Below the pieces are notes generated by a model, which saw only the letters and a program-made list of their open reading frames with translations, searched no databases and had not been told where the DNA came from. Shown piece after piece: positions 1-5,792 of a stretch of DNA of 9,859 bases. The DNA is from Solirubrobacterales bacterium. Its GTDB lineage: Bacteria > Actinomycetota > Thermoleophilia > Solirubrobacterales > Solirubrobacteraceae. Location: positions 1 through 9,859 of the forward strand of contig JACCYI010000083.1 in NCBI GenBank assembly GCA_013696535.1, written 5' to 3'. Every line of letters starts with the position of its first letter. Within the stretch, counting starts at the first letter, position 1. The position numbers were made by a program, and so were the translations under genes.

Positions 1-707
1 TCCTGTACCTGATATTCACCGAGGGCTCCACCGCGAGCTCCGGCACCGCGCTGCATCGTGTCGAACTCAGCGCCGAGGCGGTCCGGCTCGCGCGTCAGCT
101 GCATGCGGACCGTCCCGCCGATGGTGAGGTCGCCGGCCTGCTCGCCCTGATGCTGCTCACCGACGCCCGCCGGCCGGCCCGCACCGGGGCCGACGGCACG
201 CTGGTCCGACTCGGCCACCAGAACCGCGTGCGCTGGAACCGGACGGCCATTGCCGAGGGCACCGAGCTCGTCATAAGAGCGCTCTCCCACGCGCCCGTCG
301 GCCCCTTCCAATTGCAGGCGGCCATCGCCGCCGTCCACGCCGAGGCGACCTGCGCAAAGGACACCGACTGGCCGCAGATCCTCGGCCTCTACGAGCTGCT
401 GCACCACCTCGAGCCCGGACCGATGACGACGCTTGGACGAATCGTCGCGTTCGCCATGGTCCACGGCAGCGAGGCGGGGCTGCGCGAACTCGATGAGGCA
501 ACCGCTGATCCCGTCCTGCGCAACCACCACCGCGCCCACGCCGTGCACGCACACCTGCTCGACATGACGGGCGCGCACGACGCCGCCCAGGCCGCCTATC
601 GCGAGGCGGCGCGGCGGACGTTCAGCGTGCCTGAGCAGCGCTACCTGGCAGCCAAGGCCGAGGCCCGTACCGACCCGGAGAGTCGTCATGAGCACACGTC
701 CTCGTGA
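1..707 (+). CDS. ECF42-type RNA polymerase sigma factor, C-terminal part (5' end outside window)
   Basis: The reading frame is open from the left edge (first full codon at position 3) to TGA at 705-707, giving 234 visible residues. The first residues, LYLIFTEG, match the segment that follows the sigma-4 helix-turn-helix in ECF sigma factors with a long C-terminal extension (the ECF42 / DUF6596 type). Other hallmarks follow in order: GLLALMLLTDARRPART, a QNRVRWNRTAIAEG block, GPFQLQAAIAAVHAEA, DWPQILGLYELL, and a final TPR-like helical repeat rich in Ala and Arg. Sigma regions 2 and 4 must lie to the left of the window. In this family the extension is thought to take part in controlling or recruiting the sigma factor in place of a classical anti-sigma factor, and the genes often sit beside a DGPF/YCII-domain protein. 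No such partner is visible here. One family position is altered: the usual LNRAVA motif reads LGRIVA. The family call is secure; the target regulon is unknown. Confidence 0.9.
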   Translation, partial: LYLIFTEGSTASSGTALHRVELSAEAVRLARQLHADRPADGEVAGLLALMLLTDARRPARTGADGTLVRLGHQNRVRWNRTAIAEGTELVIRALSHAPVGPFQLQAAIAAVHAEATCAKDTDWPQILGLYELLHHLEPGPMTTLGRIVAFAMVHGSEAGLRELDEATADPVLRNHHRAHAVHAHLLDMTGAHDAAQAAYREAARRTFSVPEQRYLAAKAEARTDPESRHEHTSS

Positions 708-718
708 AGTGGCTGGGT

Positions 719-886
719 CTAGGGAATTGTCGATAGCCCGGCGCTGGTCAGTAGGTAACCGGGGGCGACGGTGGCGGCATCTGCCCGTACCAGCTCGACC
801 AGAGCGGCGCCGGCGACCTCCGGCGTGAGCGGCTCGCCACGGGCTAGAGGTACTCCCCCTCGGCCGGCGGGATAGCCGCAATCCAT
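719..886 (-). pseudogene. Possible C-terminal remnant of an oxidoreductase (SDR-like)
   Basis: The minus strand reads in one frame from an ATG at 886-884 to TAG at 721-719 (55 residues). The last 42 or so residues look like a real protein end: GEPLTPEVAGAALVELVRAD, followed by a VAPGYLLTSAGLSTIP-type tail. An LTPEVAGAALVELV helix followed by a short strand and tail resembles the C-terminal end of short-chain dehydrogenase/epimerase-like proteins. The first 13 residues (CGYPAGRGG and similar) look like random sequence, and there is a stop codon in frame just upstream of the ATG. The N-terminal cofactor-binding part is therefore absent. The end lies 11 bp from the stop of the sigma gene, a normal tail-to-tail arrangement. 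I infer a truncated gene whose 5' part was lost at about 847-886, next to marR. The family assignment is tentative, and a chance ORF cannot be excluded. Confidence 0.35.
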
Positions 887-893
887 GCCTCGC

Positions 894-899
894 TATATT
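894..899 (+). promoter_or_regulatory. Putative -10 box of the marR operon (leaderless transcript)
   Basis: TATATT at 894-899 is the only strong -10-like hexamer in the 190 bp between the sigma gene and marR. It lies in a locally AT-rich patch. The GTG at 907 lies 7 nt after the hexamer, where transcription would be expected to start, as in leaderless actinobacterial genes. No Shine-Dalgarno sequence precedes any candidate start. No convincing -35 (TTGACA-like) is visible 16-19 bp upstream. A short dyad, GTTG (904-907) and CAAC (914-917), overlaps the start and could be part of an autoregulatory operator, but it is too short to call. Confidence 0.4.
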
Positions 900-906
900 G
901 TTGGTT

Positions 907-1356
907 GTGTCCGCAACTGCCACCCCCTCGTCGGCTGCGGAGTTCTCCGTAGCCATGGATGAGTTCTTCCGCGCTCTGCGCCGGGCACGCGGGCGCGCCA
1001 ACCAGGCCCACGCCGAGGGGCTCTCGCTCGCGCAGTTCCAGCTGCTCGACGTGCTCGGCGACGGCCGTACGCGGACGGTGGGCCAGCTCGCCGAGGCCGG
1101 CGGGATCGCACAGCCGACGGCCACCCGGATGCTCGAGGCGCTCGAGCGGGTCGGTGTCGTTCAACGTTCCCCGGCGCTTCAGGACCGTCGCTGCGTACTC
1201 GTCTCCCTCACCCCCGCCGGCGACGGCGCCCTCGAGGAGAAGCGTGCGGCGATCCAAGCGGCCCGCGAGCGAATCTTCTCATCCCTGACTGCCAAAGAGC
1301 GGCGCGACGGTGCTGTCCTGCTTCGCCGGCTCTCCACCCTGATGGAGGACCTATGA
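907..1356 (+). CDS. MarR family transcriptional regulator
   Basis: This is a small winged-helix repressor of the MarR family, which binds DNA as a dimer and is typically released by a small lipophilic or phenolic ligand. From the GTG at 907 it is 149 residues. Helix 1 is MDEFFRALRRARGR, the LSLAQFQLLDVL helix follows, and the recognition region is VGQLAEAGGIAQPTATRMLEALERVGVVQR (about residues 58-87). The wing carries the family DRR signature (LQDRRCVLVSLT, about residues 92-103), and the C-terminal dimerisation helices follow. Starts are also possible at TTG 898, TTG 901 and ATG 955. I prefer 907 because it fits a leaderless transcript from TATATT at 894; ATG 955 would trim helix 1. The TGA overlaps the ATG of the exporter gene as ATGA, so the regulator very likely controls its own operon with the exporter and hydrolase. 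Confidence 0.9.
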   Translation: MSATATPSSAAEFSVAMDEFFRALRRARGRANQAHAEGLSLAQFQLLDVLGDGRTRTVGQLAEAGGIAQPTATRMLEALERVGVVQRSPALQDRRCVLVSLTPAGDGALEEKRAAIQAARERIFSSLTAKERRDGAVLLRRLSTLMEDL

Positions 1357-2795
1357 CCCCAGTACCGCTGCGCCAGAACCACAACCTGACGCTCGGCGTC
1401 CTCGTTCTCTCGGCGCTCGCCTTCGCCCTGACGCAGACCATGGTGGCGCCGGCGCTGCCCGCGATTCAGAAGGAACTGGGCACCTCGGCCACCGAGGTCA
1501 CCTGGGTGCTGACCGTCTTCCTGCTCACCGCGTCGATCGCCACGCCGATCATCGGCCGGCTCGGCGACATGTTCGGCAAGGAGCGAGTGCTGCTCGCCGT
1601 GCTCGGCGTGTTCGCGATCGGCTCGATCGTGGGCGCGCTGTCGCACTCGATCGAGACGCTCATCGCGGCCCGGGCGATCCAGGGCGTGGCCGGCGCGATC
1701 TTCCCGCTGGCCTTCGGGATCATCCGGGACGAGTTCCCGCGTGAGCGCGTCGCGACCGGCATCGGCCTCATCTCGGCGACGTTCGGCATCGGCGGCGGCG
1801 CGGGCCTCGTGCTCAGCGGCGTGATCGTCGACAACCTCTCCTACGAGTGGATCTTCTGGCTCGGCCTGATCGTCATCGCGATCGCGGCGGTCGCCACCTA
1901 CTTCTTCGTTCCCGAGTCGCCCGTCAAGACGCCGGCCAAGATCGACTGGGCGGGCGCCGCGCTGCTCTCGGGCACGCTCGTCTCGCTTCTGCTCGGCGTC
2001 AGCCAGGGCAACGATTGGGGCTGGAGTTCCGCGAGGGTGCTCGGACTCTTTGCGGCTTCCGCGATCCTCGCCATGCTGTGGGTGCGCTTTGAGCTGCGGG
2101 TTCCCCAGCCGCTCGTCGACATGCGCATGATGCGCGGACGCGCGGTCTGGACGACGAACCTGACCGGCTTGCTGCTCGGCTTCGGCATGTTCGGCTCATT
2201 CATCCTCATTCCGCAGCTCGTGCAACTGCCCGAAAGCACCGGGTTCGGCTTCGGCGCCACGGTCACGCAGGCCGGGCTGTTCCTCATCCCGTCGTCGATC
2301 GCGATGCTCTTCGCCGGACCGATCGCGGGCACCCTCGCCGGGCGCTTCGGGTCGCGTTTCCCCCTGCTCATCGGGACGTTCACCGCGTCGTCGAGCTTTG
2401 CGCTGTTGGCCATCGCGCACACGGAGGCCTGGGAGATCTACCTGGCGAGCGCGCTGATGGGCGTCGGCATCGGGCTCTCGTTCGCGTCCATGGCGAACCT
2501 GATCGTCGAGGCGGTGCCGCAGACGCAGACCGGGGTGGCCACCGGCATGAACACGATCATGCGCACCATCGGCGGCTCCATCGGCGGGTCCATCGCCGCG
2601 AGCATCGTGGCCGCTCACCTACTCGGCGGCCTCCCCCGCGAGAGCGGGTTCACGGAGGCGTTCGCGATCTCTTCGATTGCGGTGTTCGTTGCCTTCCTCG
2701 CGGCACTCGCCATTCCGCGTCGCGAGCGCAGCACCGCCCGCGCCACGGCGCTCAGCCCCGCGTTCGACCGCACCAGCGTCGGGTCGCCGCGATGA
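1353..2795 (+). CDS. MFS multidrug exporter, DHA2 (EmrB/QacA-like) family
   Basis: This is a 480-residue polytopic membrane protein, predicted to be a proton-driven drug or metabolite exporter with about 14 membrane segments, the usual length for DHA2 antiporters. Segment 1 (about residues 12-32) ends in the family-typical TMVAPALPAIQKEL. Motif A in loop 2-3 is GRLGDMFGKERV (68-79). Motif B in segment 4 is RAIQGVAGA (107-115). The segment-5 antiporter motif C region is GIGGGAGLVLSG (145-156), in which the usual GPxxGG proline is replaced. A second-half GLFLIPSS...AGPIAGTLAGRFG segment is also present. The ATG at 1353 is preceded by a good Shine-Dalgarno, GGAGGA (1344-1349), inside marR and overlaps the marR stop, indicating translational coupling. 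The last 30 or so residues are hydrophilic and basic. The substrate cannot be told from sequence; the MarR neighbour suggests ligand-induced export. Confidence 0.93.
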   Translation: MTPVPLRQNHNLTLGVLVLSALAFALTQTMVAPALPAIQKELGTSATEVTWVLTVFLLTASIATPIIGRLGDMFGKERVLLAVLGVFAIGSIVGALSHSIETLIAARAIQGVAGAIFPLAFGIIRDEFPRERVATGIGLISATFGIGGGAGLVLSGVIVDNLSYEWIFWLGLIVIAIAAVATYFFVPESPVKTPAKIDWAGAALLSGTLVSLLLGVSQGNDWGWSSARVLGLFAASAILAMLWVRFELRVPQPLVDMRMMRGRAVWTTNLTGLLLGFGMFGSFILIPQLVQLPESTGFGFGATVTQAGLFLIPSSIAMLFAGPIAGTLAGRFGSRFPLLIGTFTASSSFALLAIAHTEAWEIYLASALMGVGIGLSFASMANLIVEAVPQTQTGVATGMNTIMRTIGGSIGGSIAASIVAAHLLGGLPRESGFTEAFAISSIAVFVAFLAALAIPRRERSTARATALSPAFDRTSVGSPR

Positions 2796-3928
2796 CCTCA
2801 CGCCTTGCGCTGTCCTGTGCAACCGCCGTCTCGCTCGCGTTCAGCGTCGCGGCACCCGCTTCGGCCACGACCACCTGGCTCTGCAAGCCGGGGCTCGAGG
2901 GCGGCGATCCCTGCACGATCGGGCTCGACACAACCGAGATCTCGCCGACCGGCCAACCGCAGCGCACGACGAAGGTCCGCCGTGCACGCGACCGGACGAT
3001 CGACTGCTTTTACGTCTACCCGACCGTCTCCGATCAGGAGCGACCACAGGCGACGAGGGCCATCGACCCCGAGCTGCGCGCCATCGCCCGCTTCCAGGCC
3101 GCGCGCTACTCACGCGATTGCCGGGTCTACGCGCCGGTCTACCGGCAGATCACCCTCCAGGGCCTCAACGCCCCCGACATGGTCACCACCGGGATGCGCG
3201 AGTCGGCCTACCGAGACGTGCGCAGCGCCTGGCGCGAGTACCTGCGCAATGACAACGAGGGCCGCGGTGTCGTCATCGTCGGCCATTCGCAGGGCACTTT
3301 CATCCTGCGCCGGCTGATCGCGGAGGAGGTCGACCCGAAGGCATCCGCGCGGAAGCGACTCGTGTCGGCCCTCCTGCTCGGCGGCAACGTGCTGGTCGAG
3401 AAGGGCTCGGACCGCGGCGGCGACTTCAAGCGCATTGCCGCCTGCCGCTCGCACACCCAGCTTGCCTGCATCGTCGCCTTCTCCATCTTCAATGGTCCCG
3501 TGCCGCAGGATGCGCGATTCGGACGGACGGGCGGCCGCTCGGTTTCTTCTCGGCTTCCGGGCACGGAAGTGTTGTGCACGAACCCCGCGTCACTCGGCGG
3601 CGGCTCGGGCGCCATCACGCCGGTCTTCCCGAGCAGGCCGTTTCCAGCCAGCACGACGATCGGCACGGGCAACTCGCTTATCGGCTTTCCGTTCCCGGAC
3701 CCGAACTCGATCAAGACACCGTGGATCAGCGCGCCGCGTGCGTACTCGGCGCGGTGCTCGAGCGAGGGCGGCGCCGACGTCCTGCAGGTGACGAGCCGGG
3801 GCGGTGCGCCCGTCCTGCGCCCGCTGCCCGACCCCACCTGGGGACTACACCTGACCGACGCGAACCTCCCACTCGGCGAGCTGGCCGAGCTCGTGCGCGC
3901 TCAAGCCCGGCAGTACGTGGCGAGGTGA
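2792..3928 (+). CDS. Secreted DUF3089 alpha/beta hydrolase (lipase-like)
   Basis: This is a 378-residue protein with an N-terminal signal peptide: one Arg, a hydrophobic core at residues 5-21, and a likely cleavage after A-S-A at 23-25. It should act outside the membrane. The DUF3089 hallmarks are present: IDCFYVYPTVS (about 70-80), CRVYAPVYRQ (110-119), and the nucleophile elbow GHSQG (164-168) with Ser166 as predicted catalytic serine. The elbow follows a VVIV strand and is followed by ILRRLIAEE. His353 in GLHLTDANL near the C-terminus is the best candidate for the catalytic histidine; the acid is not assigned. The mature part has eight cysteines (C31, C41, C72, C110 and four more), which fits disulfides in an exported enzyme. 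The ATG overlaps the exporter stop (ATGA) and no strong Shine-Dalgarno is seen, so translation probably depends on coupling. The substrate is unknown; ester or lipid hydrolysis is inferred from the fold. Confidence 0.88.
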   Translation: MTSRLALSCATAVSLAFSVAAPASATTTWLCKPGLEGGDPCTIGLDTTEISPTGQPQRTTKVRRARDRTIDCFYVYPTVSDQERPQATRAIDPELRAIARFQAARYSRDCRVYAPVYRQITLQGLNAPDMVTTGMRESAYRDVRSAWREYLRNDNEGRGVVIVGHSQGTFILRRLIAEEVDPKASARKRLVSALLLGGNVLVEKGSDRGGDFKRIAACRSHTQLACIVAFSIFNGPVPQDARFGRTGGRSVSSRLPGTEVLCTNPASLGGGSGAITPVFPSRPFPASTTIGTGNSLIGFPFPDPNSIKTPWISAPRAYSARCSSEGGADVLQVTSRGGAPVLRPLPDPTWGLHLTDANLPLGELAELVRAQARQYVAR

Positions 3929-4815
3929 GCGCGAACGTGATCGATGACGGCGTTCGTGGCCGGCCAGTCCTCGGTACCGGCGCGGACCATGGTCCACATC
4001 CGGCGTTCGACACGGGCCAGGTCCAACGCGACCGTGCGCACCCGATGCGCCTCTGGGGTGTCGGCGGGTAGCACGCTGATCCCCTGCCCGGCCAGGACGA
4101 GGTCGGCGACAAGTTCGAGACTGTCGACGCGGTGGCGCACGCGCGGGGTCCAGCCGGCCAGGGCACACAGCCGAGCGGCCAATTCGTCATCGCCCGTGTC
4201 GCGGGAGTTGCCGATCCAAGCCGTGTCGCGGAAGACGTCGAGGTCCGAGGGTCCGCTGAGCCGATCGGGCACCACCGCATCGTCAGGAACCGCCAAGACG
4301 ATGGTGCTTGTGGACATCAGAGCGTGTGGGTGGCGCCAGGCTCGCGGAACCAGGGTGTAGTCGTAGACGAACCCGAGATCGATCTCACCACGGTCGAGCA
4401 GATCGGCCACTTCGGTCGGCTCGCTTTCGCGCAGTTCCACAACGACCGATGGGTGCGAGCACGCGAGCTCGGCGACTGCCGGCAGCAGATGGCTGCGCAA
4501 GGCGGTCGTGTAGCCGGCGACGCGGACCAATCCGTGCGGCTCGGCTCGGGCTGACAGATCGAGTTCGGCCGCTGTGAGCGCCGCCAGAATGTCGCGTCCG
4601 CGCTCGGCCAGTCGGCGCCCGGCGGGCGTCAACCGTACGCGGCGACCGGACGTCTCCAGCAAGGGGACCCCGGCTTGCCGTTCCAGCGAAGCCAACTGCT
4701 GGCTGACCGCCGACGTGCCATAGCCGGTGACCCGCGCAACCTCCGTCATCGTGCCCAGCCGCGACAGCTCGACCAACGCACGAAGCTTCAAGATGTCCAT
4801 CCCGGCATTGTCCAC
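3901..4815 (-). CDS. LysR family transcriptional regulator
   Basis: The protein is 304 residues from GTG 4815, or 299 from ATG at 4800, which fits the family start (MDILKLRALVEL) equally well. Neither start has a clear Shine-Dalgarno. The N-terminal winged HTH (about residues 7-65) reads GTMTEVARVTGYGTSAVSQQLASLERQAGVPLLE, followed by the typical RRVRLTPAG wing and a linker helix. The periplasmic-binding-protein-like effector domain (about 95-300) contains VRVAGYTTALRSHLLPAV, LLDRGEIDLGFVYD and LVLAGQGISVLPAD, the usual LysR signatures. It is divergent from the EamA exporter gene, an arrangement in which LysR proteins usually activate the neighbour in response to the exported metabolite (compare the LysG/LysE logic). 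Its 3' end overlaps the hydrolase gene by 28 bp on the opposite strand. The effector is unknown; an amino acid is an inference from the neighbour. Confidence 0.92.
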   Translation of the reverse strand: MDNAGMDILKLRALVELSRLGTMTEVARVTGYGTSAVSQQLASLERQAGVPLLETSGRRVRLTPAGRRLAERGRDILAALTAAELDLSARAEPHGLVRVAGYTTALRSHLLPAVAELACSHPSVVVELRESEPTEVADLLDRGEIDLGFVYDYTLVPRAWRHPHALMSTSTIVLAVPDDAVVPDRLSGPSDLDVFRDTAWIGNSRDTGDDELAARLCALAGWTPRVRHRVDSLELVADLVLAGQGISVLPADTPEAHRVRTVALDLARVERRMWTMVRAGTEDWPATNAVIDHVRAHLATYCRA

Positions 4816-4886
4816 TAGTCGTAATGAGTATGTATCAAAATGTCCGCTGGACGCGGACGATCGATGCGCGTTGACTGAGGGGGATC
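4816..4886. promoter_or_regulatory. Divergent lysR / EamA control region with repeats and a palindrome
   Basis: This 71-bp gap must hold the promoters of both genes. Its centre (about 4821-4841) is clearly richer in A and T than the surroundings. A perfect inverted repeat, GTCCGC (4842-4847) and GCGGAC (4853-4858), has a 5-bp spacer and overlaps a second dyad, GTCC-GCT-GGAC (4842-4852). A related half-site, GTCCACTAG (4810-4818), matches GTCCGCTGG (4842-4850) at 7 of 9 positions exactly 32 bp apart, about three helical turns. These are plausible LysR recognition and activation sites flanking the AT-rich promoter core. The assignment is inferred from position only. Confidence 0.45.
4877..4883 (+). 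promoter_or_regulatory. Shine-Dalgarno deciding the GTG start of the EamA gene
   Basis: A purine run, GAGGGGG, lies directly upstream of the GTG at 4887, with about 7 nt between the AGG core and the start codon. There is no in-frame ATG nearby, so this site supports GTG 4887 (residues MKVPAPVLAV) as the start. Confidence 0.6.
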
Positions 4887-5753
4887 GTGAAGGTCCCTGC
4901 TCCTGTCCTAGCCGTGTCGGCGATGGTGTCGGTCCAGTTGGGAGCAGCGCTGAGCACGCACCTGTTCGCCGCGCTGACTCCGGCAGGATCGGCCTGGCTG
5001 CGTCTGGTCGTCGCCGCGATCATCCTGATGGCGCTCACCCGACCGTCACTTCGCCGCATCCCCCGACCGGTCCTGCTCGGCACCGTGGTGCTGGGCGCGG
5101 TGACCGGCATGCTGATGCTCATGTTCATCGAAGCCGTCGCTCGAATCCCGCTCGGCACAGCGGCGGCCATCGAGTTCCTCGGGCCGCTCAGCGTCGCTGC
5201 GATGCGGAGCCACCGGCGTTCCGCTCTGATCTGGCCGGCATTGGCGTTGGCCGGGGTGATCGGGCTGACCCAGCCATGGGTCGGGCATCTCGACCTGCTC
5301 GGAATCGGCTACGCCCTTGCCTCCGCCGCCAGTTGGGCGGCTTACATCATGCTCACCCAGCGCATAGGAGCCCAGCTCGAAGGGCTTCAGGGCTTGGCGA
5401 TCTCGCTGACCACCGGCGCCGCCGTCACTGCCCCCTTCGGCGCCTCGGCAGCGATCCACGGATTGACCCCCACGATCGCAGCGCAGGGCGTCGGTCTGGC
5501 CGTCCTGGTCCCCCTGCTGCCGTTCACCCTCGAGATGCTCGCCCTGCGCCGCATGCCGATCGCGGCGTTCGGGACCCTCATGGCCTTGGAGCCCGGGATC
5601 GCCACCGCGCTCGGCTTGGCCGTCCTGACTCAGACTCCGAACCTGTTGCAAGCGCTGGGTGTCGCGATGGTGGTTGCCGCGGGCGTGGGAGCGCAACGGA
5701 CCGACGACCGTGCGCCAGCCGCCCCGGCGCTGGAACCTCTGGTGGCCTCCTGA
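4887..5753 (+). CDS. EamA family transporter, RhtA-like amino-acid/metabolite exporter
   Basis: This is a 288-residue membrane protein of the drug/metabolite transporter superfamily with about 10 hydrophobic segments in two EamA repeats (roughly residues 5-130 and 138-268). It most resembles the RhtA (threonine/homoserine exporter) branch. It starts with VQLGAALSTHLFA in segment 1 and continues with WLRLVVAAIIL, GTAAAIEFLGPLSVA (90-104) and SWAAYIMLTQRIG. The strongest signature is PFTLEMLALRRMP...FGTLMALEPGIA (212-239), typical of RhtA-like proteins. A hydrophilic tail of about 20 residues ends the protein. The gene starts with GTG behind a good Shine-Dalgarno. Its divergent LysR neighbour is the likely regulator. 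It converges on the histidine kinase gene with a 39-bp gap. Export of a small amino acid or analogue is likely from the family; the actual substrate is unknown. Confidence 0.9.
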   Translation: MKVPAPVLAVSAMVSVQLGAALSTHLFAALTPAGSAWLRLVVAAIILMALTRPSLRRIPRPVLLGTVVLGAVTGMLMLMFIEAVARIPLGTAAAIEFLGPLSVAAMRSHRRSALIWPALALAGVIGLTQPWVGHLDLLGIGYALASAASWAAYIMLTQRIGAQLEGLQGLAISLTTGAAVTAPFGASAAIHGLTPTIAAQGVGLAVLVPLLPFTLEMLALRRMPIAAFGTLMALEPGIATALGLAVLTQTPNLLQALGVAMVVAAGVGAQRTDDRAPAAPALEPLVAS

Positions 5754-5792
5754 CGCTGGGCGACCTCGGTCACGAGCCGCAGGCCGGTCACT

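Noticed and set aside
708..897. Search for an RNA gene or riboswitch in the largest intergenic gap
   Set aside because: No tRNA-like cloverleaf, conserved riboswitch core or strong hairpin was seen; the gap is better explained by the coding-like remnant and the marR promoter.
844..1257. Minus-strand ORF of 137 codons antisense to marR
   Set aside because: Low-complexity, Arg/Gly/Glu-rich translation with no motif; the marR frame explains the codon bias.
1898..2618. Minus-strand ORFs of 140-174 codons inside the MFS gene
   Set aside because: They are shadows of a convincing 14-segment transporter and have no recognisable domain of their own.
5754..5792. Possible bidirectional terminator between the EamA and kinase genes
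   Set aside because: Only an imperfect stem (around 5764-5783) and a 4-bp dyad with a 2-nt loop are present, and there is no T-run on either strand.
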